Shown here: in pieces, positions 34,987 to 44,113 of the stretch | How the letters are laid out: each line of letters begins with the position of its first letter | How positions within the stretch are numbered: position 1 is the first letter of the stretch | Source of the DNA: Flagellimonas pacifica | Lineage (GTDB): Bacteria > Bacteroidota > Bacteroidia > Flavobacteriales > Flavobacteriaceae | DNA length: 64,000 bases | Assembly: GCF_900215465.1 (NCBI RefSeq) | Contig: NZ_OBEH01000001.1 | Location: 806,001-870,000, forward strand | Direction of reading: 5' to 3' | The notes under the pieces: generated by a model | What the model was told of the DNA's origin: nothing | Seen by the model: the letters and a program-made list of their open reading frames with translations, nothing else | Database searches by the model: none | Translations under genes and position numbers: made by a program

Positions 34987-36573
34987 CTAAAACTTAAAAT
35001 TGATACCGCTGTATACACCAACAGAAAATGGTTTGAACGAACCAGCCGTATCAGAAAAGGTATTTAATTGATATTTAAAAACGGGAGCAACATTTAACTG
35101 CACCTTTGGGTTGAATTTATAATTAAGACCAACTCCTGCATTGGCACTAAAGTTTATTTCATTTGCATTATTGGCCTCTCCTATTTCTGTTACCAAATCT
35201 TCTGACTCCAACAAAACGGAGTTGTCAACCAAGAAAAGAGAGCTGACCCCGCCAATAATATCGACTCCAAATTTCTTGTCTATAAGGGCGTAATTGAGTT
35301 CTAAAGGCACTTCTATATAACCCAATTGCTGAACCATTTTCCCGTCAAAGGAAGGGTTTGTATTTGCTGCAAATTCTAGCAAAGGGTCGTTTGCTGATCT
35401 TTGGGGAACAGCATCTTGACTTTCAACTACAATGGTACGGGAGGTCTGACTATAATCAATATTATCAATTTTTTTGTCGGAGGCAGTTGTCAAGGATGAT
35501 GAAAACACAACATTATTGGTGTCATAACCAAAATTGACCTTATGCACTCCAGAACGTACCTTAAGTTTCTTGCCTATGTTGTATGCAACGGTAAGGCCAT
35601 AGCTTAAGTTTACGTTTCCGGATTTTGAGTTGGATGAAAAGTCGGAATGGATGGGAGAACCCTCACCAGAACCATTAAAGTAAACTGGAGCAACGGAAGG
35701 TCCAACGGACCATCTTCCGTCAATGTTTTTAGTTATAGCTTTTTCCTCTTGTTCTTCGATTACTTCAAAAATAGACCTCTTTTCAGTAAGTTGCTTTTCA
35801 TTATCATTTTGGGCAATACCTTCATCCCCTGTAACATTTTCCATGATTTTCTCTTGTTGGGATGAATCTTTTTGAAGATTGTTAGCTGTTTTCGAAATAT
35901 TTCTGGTTTCTTCATTTACAGCAACAGTGACCTCATTATTTTTGTCAGTAACACCTGCCAAATTGGTTTGCGGATTCTTAATTCTTACATTTTTATTCGA
36001 AGTATTATCCATTACGGCAACTTCTTGTTCAGTTTCTTCGCTAATACCCAATTGCCCTTTTTGATTTTGAATATCATTTGAAGGGTTTTTCTTTTCAAAA
36101 ACCTCTTTTTCTGATTTGGTACTTGTCTGCACCACTTGTTTATCAGAACCGATGCTTTTGTTTTTATCAAAAAAGGCATCAGTATCTTTTTCGGTAATGG
36201 TTGATTCATTATTTATATTATCAGCGGCATTGTTTTCTGATGACTCCACCAACTGTGTATCATCCACATTTGATGGTTGCCCAAGCTTGTTGGCCTCTTC
36301 CGATGCATTGTTCTTGGGAAGGGTATCGTTGTTTTCAACATTGGAGATAATGGATTCACCATTATTTTCCTTCTCAAACGGATTGATTACATAAAATAGA
36401 ATTGCCAACAGTGCGGCAACTCCCCCAAGGCGCCACCAAATTGGAATGACCCTCTTTTTTCTTTTCTTTTTGTCCAGAGAAGCCTCAATGGAATCCCAAA
36501 CGTTGTCATCTGGGACTACGTTAAAATCATCAAACGTCTCTTTGAACAATTGCTCTAAATTCTTTTTCCCCAT
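34987..36573 (-). CDS. Anti-sigma-like/outer-membrane beta-barrel fusion
   Basis: About 528 residues. A short cytosolic N-terminus (LEQLFKETFDDFNVVPDDNVWDSIEASLDKK) is followed by one membrane helix (about residues 48-66), a long Asn/Glu/Lys/Ser-rich linker (about 70-285) and a C-terminal beta-barrel domain ending in Phe (GINFKF), as outer membrane proteins do. It overlaps the ECF sigma gene by a few bases, which fits a paired anti-sigma role. The linker would need to cross the periplasm; this has been noted in other Bacteroidota but not explained. Confidence 0.75.
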   Translation of the reverse strand: MGKKNLEQLFKETFDDFNVVPDDNVWDSIEASLDKKKRKKRVIPIWWRLGGVAALLAILFYVINPFEKENNGESIISNVENNDTLPKNNASEEANKLGQPSNVDDTQLVESSENNAADNINNESTITEKDTDAFFDKNKSIGSDKQVVQTSTKSEKEVFEKKNPSNDIQNQKGQLGISEETEQEVAVMDNTSNKNVRIKNPQTNLAGVTDKNNEVTVAVNEETRNISKTANNLQKDSSQQEKIMENVTGDEGIAQNDNEKQLTEKRSIFEVIEEQEEKAITKNIDGRWSVGPSVAPVYFNGSGEGSPIHSDFSSNSKSGNVNLSYGLTVAYNIGKKLKVRSGVHKVNFGYDTNNVVFSSSLTTASDKKIDNIDYSQTSRTIVVESQDAVPQRSANDPLLEFAANTNPSFDGKMVQQLGYIEVPLELNYALIDKKFGVDIIGGVSSLFLVDNSVLLESEDLVTEIGEANNANEINFSANAGVGLNYKFNPKVQLNVAPVFKYQLNTFSDTAGSFKPFSVGVYSGINFKF

Positions 36574-36574
36574 C

Positions 36575-37105
36575 TTAAGCAATGTTTATACTTTCTTTTT
36601 CTATTTTTTCTCTTAAAATCATTTTGGCCCTGGCCAAATTTGATTTTGAAGTACCAGTAGATGTCCCCAACATCTCACTTATTTCCTTGTGACTATAACC
36701 ATCCATAACATATAGATTAAACGTTAATCTATACTTATTGGGCAGTTCTTGAATATATCCCAACAATGTGGACAGGCTAATATCTGCCTGGTCAGTATCT
36801 ACATTGATTTCTTCAGCAATGTTTTCTGATACCACATTTAAATACTGCTCTTTTCTATACTTTTGTAGCACTGTGTTTACAGTGATTCGCTTAATCCAAC
36901 CTTCAAAAGAGCCCTTGAAATTATATTGATCGATCTTACTGAAAATTGTCATAAAACTATCATGCAGATTATCCTCTGCCTCAGTTTTGTTCTTGGAATA
37001 TTTAAGGCACATGCCGAAAAGAATACCGGAATATTTCCGGTATAATTCAGCTTGCGCCTGTCTTTTTCCTTTTTTACAATTATGTATCAGTTCTTCAAGA
37101 TCCAA
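36575..37105 (-). CDS. ECF RNA polymerase sigma factor
   Basis: This 176-residue sigma-70 family protein has region 2 (LFGMCLKYSKNKTEAEDNLHDSFMTIF, with WIKRITVNTVLQKYRK) and region 4 (LPNKYRLTFNLYVMDGYSHKEISEMLGTSTGTSKSNLARAK). It directs RNA polymerase to a small regulon, probably under control of the overlapping downstream gene. The promoter it uses is unknown. Confidence 0.93.
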   Translation of the reverse strand: MDLEELIHNCKKGKRQAQAELYRKYSGILFGMCLKYSKNKTEAEDNLHDSFMTIFSKIDQYNFKGSFEGWIKRITVNTVLQKYRKEQYLNVVSENIAEEINVDTDQADISLSTLLGYIQELPNKYRLTFNLYVMDGYSHKEISEMLGTSTGTSKSNLARAKMILREKIEKESINIA

Positions 37106-37152
37106 ATGTTGGTCAATTTTGGATTATTGATATTTTGTTTTTCTAATTTAAG

Positions 37153-37575
37153 CTATTGAACAGGAATGGTATATTCCAAATACGTTGCTTTATCAGCAGC
37201 ATCGTTCCCAGTGTAAAACCTAAACTTATATTCATTTGAATAAATTACATTGAACTTCAGGATTGCAACAACTTTTTCTATAGCTTCGGTGCATGCGGTA
37301 TTGTTAGTTAATTCAGAGCCAATGGCAACTATATCCCGATTGGTCTCTCCAGTACGTGTTACATCAAAGCCTTCAAAGAAGGTACATCCATTAGGTCTTA
37401 AATAAGTGACCTCAATATCATAAGTTTTGTTTAGCTCAAAAAACTCCGGAACATCAACTTCTACAACCTCCAGGGTGGTAAAACGAAAATTTTGGCCATC
37501 GTCATCCAAATTGCAAGAGCTAAACAATGCGCATATCCCAAAGAGGGCAAATAGCACAATTACCTTTTTCATCAT
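37153..37575 (-). CDS. Small lipoprotein of unknown function
   Basis: This 140-residue secreted protein has a lipobox (LFSSCN) and an all-beta look. The middle holds two Cys separated by about 43 residues that could pair. I do not recognise the family. It lies 47 bp upstream of the sigma factor on the same strand, so it may be regulated with it. Confidence 0.75.
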   Translation of the reverse strand: MMKKVIVLFALFGICALFSSCNLDDDGQNFRFTTLEVVEVDVPEFFELNKTYDIEVTYLRPNGCTFFEGFDVTRTGETNRDIVAIGSELTNNTACTEAIEKVVAILKFNVIYSNEYKFRFYTGNDAADKATYLEYTIPVQ

Positions 37576-37669
37576 TAAAATTCTTTTAACTCCTAGATGA
37601 AAGGTATATGCAAGGGTTGCGTACTATTTTCACAACCTTGGTCGAATAATTTGGGGTTTTATCCCTTAT

Positions 37670-38677
37670 TTAGGAATTTACGGCGGTGATGGCTTCCTTA
37701 ATTTTAGCTTCTAGCTCATCTGCCAACTCAGGGTTATCTGCAAGAAGTGCTTTTACCGCATCTCTTCCTTGACCAAGTTTGGTATCTCCATAACTGAACC
37801 AAGAACCACTCTTCTTTACAATTTCATAGGCAACACCCAAATCAAGGATTTCCCCAATTTTTGAAATTCCCTCACCATACATTATATCGAACTCGGCAGT
37901 TTTAAATGGTGGGGCCACCTTGTTTTTTACAACCTTTACTCTGGTCTTGTTACCTAGCACCGTACCATCAGTATCTTTTATTTGGGTAGATCGTCTAATA
38001 TCTAACCGAACTGAAGCATAAAACTTTAATGCGTTACCACCAGTTGTGGTTTCTGGGTTCCCAAACATTACCCCAATTTTTTCCCGTAACTGGTTTATGA
38101 ATACTACGGTGCAATTGGTCTTGCTAATGGTCGAAGTTAATTTTCTTAATGCCTGAGACATTAATCGGGCATGCAATCCCATTTTGGAATCCCCCATCTC
38201 TCCTTCAATCTCACTTTTTGGAGTAAGTGCGGCAACAGAATCCACAATTACAATATCAATAGCGCCGGATCTAATAAGATTATCGGCTATCTCCAAAGCT
38301 TGCTCCCCGTGATCGGGTTGTGAAATGATGAGGTTATCAATATCGACACCCAATTTTTTGGCGTAAAAACGGTCAAAAGCATGTTCTGCATCAATAAAAG
38401 CTGCAATACCTCCATTTTTTTGAGCTTCTGCAATAGCATGCAAGGTCAAGGTTGTTTTTCCAGAAGATTCAGGACCATATATTTCAATCACACGACCTCT
38501 AGGATAACCACTAACACCTAAAGCGATATCAAGCCCCAATGACCCCGAAGGAATAACCTCAACATCTTCAACCACACTATCCCCCATTTTCATGACAGCA
38601 CCTTTGCCATAGGTCTTGTCCAATTTGTCTAGGGTTAGTTTTAAGGCTTTTAATTTTGCTTCTTTTTCGTTGCTCAT
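37670..38677 (-). CDS. recA: Recombinase RecA
   Basis: This ~335-residue strand-exchange protein has Walker [10 protein letters not shown] (about residue 68), Walker [11 protein letters not shown], the L2 loop with [14 protein letters not shown] and a C-terminal acidic tail. The ATG at 38677 ([14 protein letters not shown]) is preferred to one 51 bp upstream. A -7-like TATTTTAG with a TTG 17 nt before it lies at 38698-38725 on the minus strand. Confidence 0.97.
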   Translation of the reverse strand: MSNEKEAKLKALKLTLDKLDKTYGKGAVMKMGDSVVEDVEVIPSGSLGLDIALGVSGYPRGRVIEIYGPESSGKTTLTLHAIAEAQKNGGIAAFIDAEHAFDRFYAKKLGVDIDNLIISQPDHGEQALEIADNLIRSGAIDIVIVDSVAALTPKSEIEGEMGDSKMGLHARLMSQALRKLTSTISKTNCTVVFINQLREKIGVMFGNPETTTGGNALKFYASVRLDIRRSTQIKDTDGTVLGNKTRVKVVKNKVAPPFKTAEFDIMYGEGISKIGEILDLGVAYEIVKKSGSWFSYGDTKLGQGRDAVKALLADNPELADELEAKIKEAITAVNS

Positions 38678-39089
38678 GGTTCTCAGTATTAGGAAGGCTA
38701 AAATACCATTTCTTTCTTCATGCAACAATAGCGACGCAACCTTTTTAAAACTTCGTATCTAAAGGGCAACTGATTCAAAAAGCGATATATCGAATCGAGA
38801 AATCGGTTCAACACCACACAAGGGCAAGGAAAATTTGCGCTATGAAAAGAACAAAGTGGTGGAAAGGGCTCTCTTTAGAGAGCCCTTTCCTTTTTGACCA
38901 TATGCTTCGCAGAACCTTATGCCTCATTTTCTTTTTAAGATGTCCATGTTTGATCTGTCTTTTTAAAGCTTTACTGTGTATGAAGTAGTATTTCACTGCT
39001 GCCACAAATTGTACTATATTTACCATTAGTAATTTTATGAACCCTTTTTAAGAAAATACCATGTATTTTCTTAAATCAAGATAAAAAAT
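38678..39089. other. Gene-free region upstream of recA with orphan terminator
   Basis: No protein gene is convincing here. A minus-strand frame over 38808-39026 runs straight through a perfect terminator hairpin and has no family look. The region holds the recA promoter, several inverted repeats (for example CACCAC at 38811-38816 against GTGGTG nearby) and a strong plus-strand terminator without an obvious gene in front of it. Confidence 0.6.
38861..38895 (+). terminator. Strong orphan terminator
   Basis: Thirteen-base perfect arms GGAAAGGGCTCTC and GAGAGCCCTTTCC enclose TTTA, followed by five T. It points in the plus direction, yet no plus-strand protein gene ends upstream. It may end a small RNA starting after recA. 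Confidence 0.8.
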
Positions 39090-40250
39090 ATGGGATGTAG
39101 CAGTTGTTCAACCGGCAAGGATGGACAACCGCGGGGTTGCAAGAACAATGGTACTTGCGGCACAGATGGTTGTAATAAGCTAACAGTCTTTGATTGGCTT
39201 TCCAATATGTCGCTACCCAACGGTCAAAAACCTTTTGATTGTGTTGAGGTACGCTTCAAGAATAGCAGAAAAGAGTTTTTTAGAAATGTCGAGGGCATTC
39301 CTTTGGCCATTGGGGATGTGGTAGCCACGCAGGCCAAGTCTGGCCATGATGTTGGAATCGTGACCCTTACAGGTGAGTTGGTCAAAGTGCAAATGAAAAG
39401 AAAGAAAGTTGCGCATAATGATGAAACACTTCCCAAAATCTACAGAAAGGCATCGCAACGCGACATAGACATTTGGCAAAAATGTCGAAACAAAGAGCCC
39501 GAGATTCAAAAACGTTCGCGAGAGATTGCCATATCACTTAAACTTCAGATGAAATTAAGCGATGTGGAGTTTCAGGGAGATGGCTCCAAAGCAACATTCT
39601 ATTACACGGCGGAGGAAAGAGTAGATTTTAGGCAATTGATCAAGGATATGGCCAAGGCCTTTGGCATCCGTATTGAAATGCGCCAAATAGGTTATCGTCA
39701 AGAAGCACAGCGTTTGGGAGGAATAGGCTCTTGTGGACGCGAACTTTGTTGTTCTACCTGGTTAACCGATTTTAGATCGGTAAGTACCGCATCCGCAAGG
39801 TATCAGCAATTGGCACTCAACCCACAAAAATTGGCGGGGCAGTGTGGAAAACTAAAATGTTGCCTCAACTACGAACTCGATATGTATCTGGAAGCCTTAA
39901 AGAACTTTCCGCCACAGGATAGTAAATTGAAGACTCAAAAAGGAATTGCCTTTTGCCAAAAAGCAGACATTTTCAAAGAAACCTTGTGGTTTTCCTATAA
40001 AGACGACCCGGCCAATTGGCATGCACTGAGCAAGGAACAAGTATTGGAAATTTTGGAATTGAACAAGAACAATGAAAAAATTGCCAGCTTGGAAGAATAT
40101 GCCCAGGATAACATTAGTGAGGAAAAAATGGTTTTTGAAAATGTGGTGGGACAAGATAGTCTTACCCGATTTGACAAACCCAAGAAAAAGAAAAGAAATC
40201 ATAAAAAAAGAAGAAAAAACAAACCCAAAGCTCGACCCAATGCACAATAA
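39090..40250 (+). CDS. PSP1 domain protein (RicT/YaaT-like)
   Basis: This 386-residue protein starts with a Cys-rich segment (MGCSSCSTGKDGQPRGC), then the PSP1 domain (about 50-150) and a Cys-rich GIGSCGRELCCS core (about residue 210). RicT-type proteins bind iron-sulfur clusters as part of the RicAFT complex that steers RNA processing in Bacillus; a related role here is an inference. The tail is very basic. Its end overlaps gldH by 11 bp. Confidence 0.9.
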   Translation: MGCSSCSTGKDGQPRGCKNNGTCGTDGCNKLTVFDWLSNMSLPNGQKPFDCVEVRFKNSRKEFFRNVEGIPLAIGDVVATQAKSGHDVGIVTLTGELVKVQMKRKKVAHNDETLPKIYRKASQRDIDIWQKCRNKEPEIQKRSREIAISLKLQMKLSDVEFQGDGSKATFYYTAEERVDFRQLIKDMAKAFGIRIEMRQIGYRQEAQRLGGIGSCGRELCCSTWLTDFRSVSTASARYQQLALNPQKLAGQCGKLKCCLNYELDMYLEALKNFPPQDSKLKTQKGIAFCQKADIFKETLWFSYKDDPANWHALSKEQVLEILELNKNNEKIASLEEYAQDNISEEKMVFENVVGQDSLTRFDKPKKKKRNHKKRRKNKPKARPNAQ

Positions 40251-40728
40251 ATTCTTCATTGCCTTGGTTTTCTCTTTGAGCCTGATTTCATGTAGTGACA
40301 ATTTGATTTTTTCTGAATATCAATCAATGGATGATGGAAAGTGGAAAATGGATGATCAAGTGTCGTTTCAGTTTTCAGAATTGGATTCGGTGCAAAATCA
40401 TAATATGTTCATCAACATAAGGAATGATAATACATTTGAGTTCAGCAATCTTTTTTTGATTGCGGAGTTGGAATATCCAAATGGAGAAACCATTAAGGAT
40501 ACGTTGGAATATAAAATGGCAGAGCCTGATGGAAAATGGCTAGGCAAAGGTTTGGGAAGTATAAAAGAAAACAAGCTTTGGTTTCAGGAAAAAATCGTTT
40601 TTCCAGATTCCGGCGTATATAAACTAAGCATTACCCATGCCATGCGCAAAAATGGCAACGTAAATGGGATCCATATTTTGAATGGTATTACCGATGTTGG
40701 TTTGGAAATAGAAAAAAGTACGCAATAA
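40240..40728 (+). CDS. gldH: Gliding motility lipoprotein GldH
   Basis: This 162-residue lipoprotein has signal and lipobox LSLISCSD and an all-beta body typical of GldH (SFQFSELDSVQNHNMFINIRND). GldH is needed for gliding in Flavobacterium johnsoniae and is linked to the secretion machinery there. The ATG at 40240 is fixed by the signal peptide, although the frame is open far upstream inside the PSP1 gene. The same ricT-gldH-PBP order is common in flavobacteria. Confidence 0.9.
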   Translation: MHNKFFIALVFSLSLISCSDNLIFSEYQSMDDGKWKMDDQVSFQFSELDSVQNHNMFINIRNDNTFEFSNLFLIAELEYPNGETIKDTLEYKMAEPDGKWLGKGLGSIKENKLWFQEKIVFPDSGVYKLSITHAMRKNGNVNGIHILNGITDVGLEIEKSTQ

Positions 40729-40733
40729 AAACG

Positions 40734-43061
40734 ATGGCAAAAGCAAAACAAAAGAAGCAAAAAAGTTTCTTCCCATACATTAAATGGTTCTGGATTCTCT
40801 TTGGATCTGGGCTCTTTTTCTTTCTCTTATTATTCCTGTTGGCTGCATGGGGTGCATTTGGTGAAATGCCAACCTTTGAACATTTGGAAAACCCGAGCAC
40901 TAATTTGGCCACAGAACTTATCTCTTCAGATGGCAAGACGCTAGGTAAGTTCTATTTGGAAGACAACAGAACAGATGTTTCGTATGATGAGCTTCCACAG
41001 AATTTGATAGATGCTTTGATAGCAAGTGAAGATATCCGTTTTCATAACCATTCGGGAATTGATGCGCGCGGAACCCTACGGGCCATGTTCTTTTTAGGAA
41101 AACGAGGAGGGGCAAGTACCATTTCACAACAGCTGGCCAGACAACTTTTTGTTGGGGTACGGTCTAGAAACAAGTTTGAGACCATAAAACAGAAGGCGAT
41201 GGAGTGGGTCATCGCCACGCGTTTAGAAAGAAGCTACACCAAGGAAGAAATCATGAGCATGTACCTTAACATCTATGATTTTGGAAACAATGCAGATGGT
41301 ATCCGTTCGGCATCGAGAATTTATTTCGGAAAAGAACCTAAGGATTTAAAATTGGAAGAATCAGCTATGCTGGTTGGAATGCTGCAGAACTCATCCCTTT
41401 ATAATCCATTGAGGAGGGAAGAACTGACTTGGAAAAAAAGAAACACAGTATTGGGGCAATTGGCAAGGTATGAGTACATCACCGAAGCGGAAAGAGATTC
41501 GCTTCAGGCTATGGAAATCAACCTAAACTACAATCCGGAATCACACCGCGAAGGTTTGGCCACCTATTTTAGAATGTATATGCAAAAGTGGTTGAATGGA
41601 TGGGTAAAGGAAAATCCAAAACCAGATGGAGAGAAATACAATATCTATTTGGACGGGTTAAAAGTGTACACCACTATAGATTCCCGTATGCAAAAAAATG
41701 CAGAGGATGCCGTTGAAGCCCACATGAAGAATTTGCAAGCAGAGTTTTTCCTCCAAAATACGCCGAAAAAAAACCCAACAACTCCTTTTTTGGATTTGAC
41801 CAAAGGAGCCATAGATACCATAATGCGACAAGCAATGAAACGGTCGGATAGATGGAGGATTCTTAAAGGTCAAGGAAAAACAGCAAAGGAAATTGAAAAA
41901 ACATTCCATGAGAAGACAGAAATGACGGTGTTTGATTGGAACAGTGATTCCTATGAAAAAGATACCATCTTGACACCGATGGATTCTATACGCTATTACA
42001 AAACATTCCTAAGAACAGCTATGATGTCCATGGAACCCCAGACAGGTCATGTTAAAGCTTGGGTTGGGGGCGTTGATTACAAACATTTTCAATATGACAA
42101 TGTATATCAAGGAGCCAGGCAAGCAGGGTCAACATTTAAACCTTTTGTCTATGCAGCTGCTATTGACCAGTTGAGGTATTCGCCTTGCGATTCATTGCCC
42201 GACAATCAATATTGTATTGAGCCCTTAAAACACGGAAACCCAGAAGCGTGGTGTCCTAAAAATTCAGATGGAAAATATTCTGGAAAGAACATGACACTTA
42301 AACATGCACTGGCCAATTCTGTAAATACAGTGACCGCCCAATTAATGGACAAGGTGGGGCCAAAATCAGTAGCCACAATTGCAAGGAGTATGGGTATTAA
42401 GCGGGAAATTCTAGAGGTGCCTTCCATTGCCTTGGGAACTCCAGATGCAAGTGTTTATGAAATGGTTGGAGCCTTCGGCACCTTTGCCAATCAAGGCGTA
42501 TATGTAAAGCCGGTAATGGTTACCCGTATAGAAGATAGAAACGGAACTGTGCTCTTTGAATATGTTCCCGAAACAAAAGATGTCTTGAGTAAAGATGTAG
42601 CTTATGCCATGGTCAATTTGATGGAAGGGGTAACCCAGTATGGATCAGGAGGGCGATTAAGGCACACTTACGGTAAGAATCAAACCATGTACAAGAAAAT
42701 TATGACAGGGTACCCGTATGAGCTTACCAATCCAATTGCAGGTAAAACAGGAACCACTCAAAATCAAAGTTATGGATGGTTTATGGGCATGGTACCCAAT
42801 CTGGTCACCGGTGTTTGGGTAGGTGGCGAAAATAGGGCTGTACATTTTAAAAGACTCCTATATGGCCAAGGTGCTTCTACGGCATTACCCATTTGGGGCT
42901 TGTACATGAAGAAAAATTATGAAAATGAAGAGTTGGGTGTCTCCAAAGATGCTTTTGAAGAACCAGAGGAACTATCTATCAATGTGGATTGTACCAAAGT
43001 GTTAAAAGAACTTCAAGAAGATTTGGATACCGAGGACGATTTGGAGGATCTTGGATTCTAA
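40734..43061 (+). CDS. Penicillin-binding protein 1A (bifunctional)
   Basis: This 775-residue peptidoglycan synthase has a membrane anchor, then a GT51 glycosyltransferase (EDIRFHNHSGIDARG, catalytic Glu), then a transpeptidase with SxxK in AGSTFKPF (about residue 465), SVN and KTGTT. The C-terminal tail is acidic (EDLDTEDDLEDLGF). It follows gldH by five bases. Confidence 0.94.
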   Translation: MAKAKQKKQKSFFPYIKWFWILFGSGLFFFLLLFLLAAWGAFGEMPTFEHLENPSTNLATELISSDGKTLGKFYLEDNRTDVSYDELPQNLIDALIASEDIRFHNHSGIDARGTLRAMFFLGKRGGASTISQQLARQLFVGVRSRNKFETIKQKAMEWVIATRLERSYTKEEIMSMYLNIYDFGNNADGIRSASRIYFGKEPKDLKLEESAMLVGMLQNSSLYNPLRREELTWKKRNTVLGQLARYEYITEAERDSLQAMEINLNYNPESHREGLATYFRMYMQKWLNGWVKENPKPDGEKYNIYLDGLKVYTTIDSRMQKNAEDAVEAHMKNLQAEFFLQNTPKKNPTTPFLDLTKGAIDTIMRQAMKRSDRWRILKGQGKTAKEIEKTFHEKTEMTVFDWNSDSYEKDTILTPMDSIRYYKTFLRTAMMSMEPQTGHVKAWVGGVDYKHFQYDNVYQGARQAGSTFKPFVYAAAIDQLRYSPCDSLPDNQYCIEPLKHGNPEAWCPKNSDGKYSGKNMTLKHALANSVNTVTAQLMDKVGPKSVATIARSMGIKREILEVPSIALGTPDASVYEMVGAFGTFANQGVYVKPVMVTRIEDRNGTVLFEYVPETKDVLSKDVAYAMVNLMEGVTQYGSGGRLRHTYGKNQTMYKKIMTGYPYELTNPIAGKTGTTQNQSYGWFMGMVPNLVTGVWVGGENRAVHFKRLLYGQGASTALPIWGLYMKKNYENEELGVSKDAFEEPEELSINVDCTKVLKELQEDLDTEDDLEDLGF

Positions 43062-43084
43062 GAAAAAGTAGCACAAAAATTATT

Positions 43085-43117
43085 GGCCCCAAGACCATTT
43101 ATGGCTTGGGGCTTTTT
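43085..43117 (+). terminator. Terminator after PBP1A
   Basis: Arms GCCCCAAG and CTTGGGGC enclose 11 nt, followed by six T. It separates the PBP1A transcript from the CoA transferase operon. Confidence 0.85.
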
Positions 43118-43160
43118 TATTTAAATCGTACTTTCAGGCAATCAGAAAATAAGAGATTAA

Positions 43161-43862
43161 ATGATCAAAAAAACGGTTTCAGATGTAGAAAAAGCACTTG
43201 TGGGCGTAACTGATGGGATGACATTTATGCTGGGAGGATTTGGACTATGTGGAATTCCCGAAAACGCAATTGCCCAATTAGTGAAGATGGGAATCAAAGA
43301 TATTACCTGCATTTCAAATAATGCCGGGGTAGATGATTTTGGCTTGGGACTTTTGCTTCAGCAACACCAAATAAAAAAAATGATTTCATCATATGTAGGG
43401 GAAAATGATGAATTTGAACGTCAAATGTTGAGTGGAGAATTGGAAGTTGAACTTACCCCTCAAGGTACTTTGGCAGAGAAATGTCGAGCGGCACAAGCTG
43501 GGTTTCCAGCGTTTTATACTCCTGCCGGTTATGGAACTGAAGTTGCCGAAGGCAAGGAAACTCGTGAATTTGATGGTAAAATGTACGTATTGGAACCCGC
43601 ATATAAGGCCGATTTTGCATTTGTAAAAGCTTGGAAAGGTGATGAAGCAGGAAATTTGATTTTTAAGGGAACTGCTCGAAATTTTAACCCTTGTATGTGT
43701 GGTGCAGCCAAAATCACGGTAGCTGAGGTGGAGAAATTGGTTCCTGCCGGAAGTTTGGATCCCAATGAAATTCATATACCCGGAATATTTGTACAGCGTA
43801 TTTTCCAAGGAGAGAAGTATGAAAAAAGGATTGAACAACGAACAGTTCGTTCAATTGATTAG
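43161..43862 (+). CDS. 3-oxoacid CoA-transferase subunit A
   Basis: This 233-residue subunit has the SENCI/CoA-transferase family I pattern [15 protein letters not shown] at the N-terminus and [17 protein letters not shown]. With subunit B it moves CoA from succinyl-CoA to acetoacetate, supporting ketone-body or branched-chain acid use. A truncated four-helix-bundle gene separates it from subunit B. Confidence 0.94.
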   Translation: MIKKTVSDVEKALVGVTDGMTFMLGGFGLCGIPENAIAQLVKMGIKDITCISNNAGVDDFGLGLLLQQHQIKKMISSYVGENDEFERQMLSGELEVELTPQGTLAEKCRAAQAGFPAFYTPAGYGTEVAEGKETREFDGKMYVLEPAYKADFAFVKAWKGDEAGNLIFKGTARNFNPCMCGAAKITVAEVEKLVPAGSLDPNEIHIPGIFVQRIFQGEKYEKRIEQRTVRSID

Positions 43863-43877
43863 TTATTCAATGTGGAA

Positions 43878-43887
43878 ATTTGAAAAT
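43878..43887. repeat. Left arm of the second four-helix insertion
   Basis: ATTTGAAAAT, a perfect complement of 44096-44105, lies 15 bp after the subunit A stop. Its last two bases are the first two of the inserted gene's ATG. Confidence 0.85.
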
Positions 43888-44113
43888 GAGAAATGATAAA
43901 CAAAACCTAATTGTTGACAAAACGTTCGAGTTTTCATTAAACATTATTGAATTTTCAGAATGGATTAGGGGTTTGAACAGATTTGAAATGGCTTCTCAAA
44001 TATTCGGAAGCGGTACATCAATCGGGGCAAATATCCGTGAAGCTCAGAATGCAGAAAGTAAAGCTGATTTTATACACAAATTTAAGAATAGGTATATTTT
44101 CAAATCATGTTAG
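43886..44113 (+). pseudogene. Truncated four-helix-bundle gene
   Basis: The first ~55 residues are a normal four-helix-bundle start, including SGSGTSIGANIREAQNAES and ADFIHKFK. Then the frame switches to a short tail (NRYIFKSC), about 45 residues short of the full family. The simplest reading is an internal deletion between KFK and the right flank. Both flanking arms survive. The remaining frame overlaps the subunit B start by seven bases. It could still make a two-helix peptide, but I regard it as a decayed copy of the same element as at 18.85 kb. Confidence 0.85.
44096..44105. repeat. Right arm of the second four-helix insertion
   Basis: ATTTTCAAAT is complementary to the left arm. It ends one base before the ATG of subunit B, matching the layout at the atpG boundary. 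Confidence 0.85.

Noticed and set aside
38770..38840. tRNA-like GGTTCAA segment
   Set aside because: No acceptor or anticodon stem can be formed around it.
38808..39026. 72-codon minus-strand frame upstream of recA
   Set aside because: It runs through a perfect terminator hairpin and has no recognisable family or start context.
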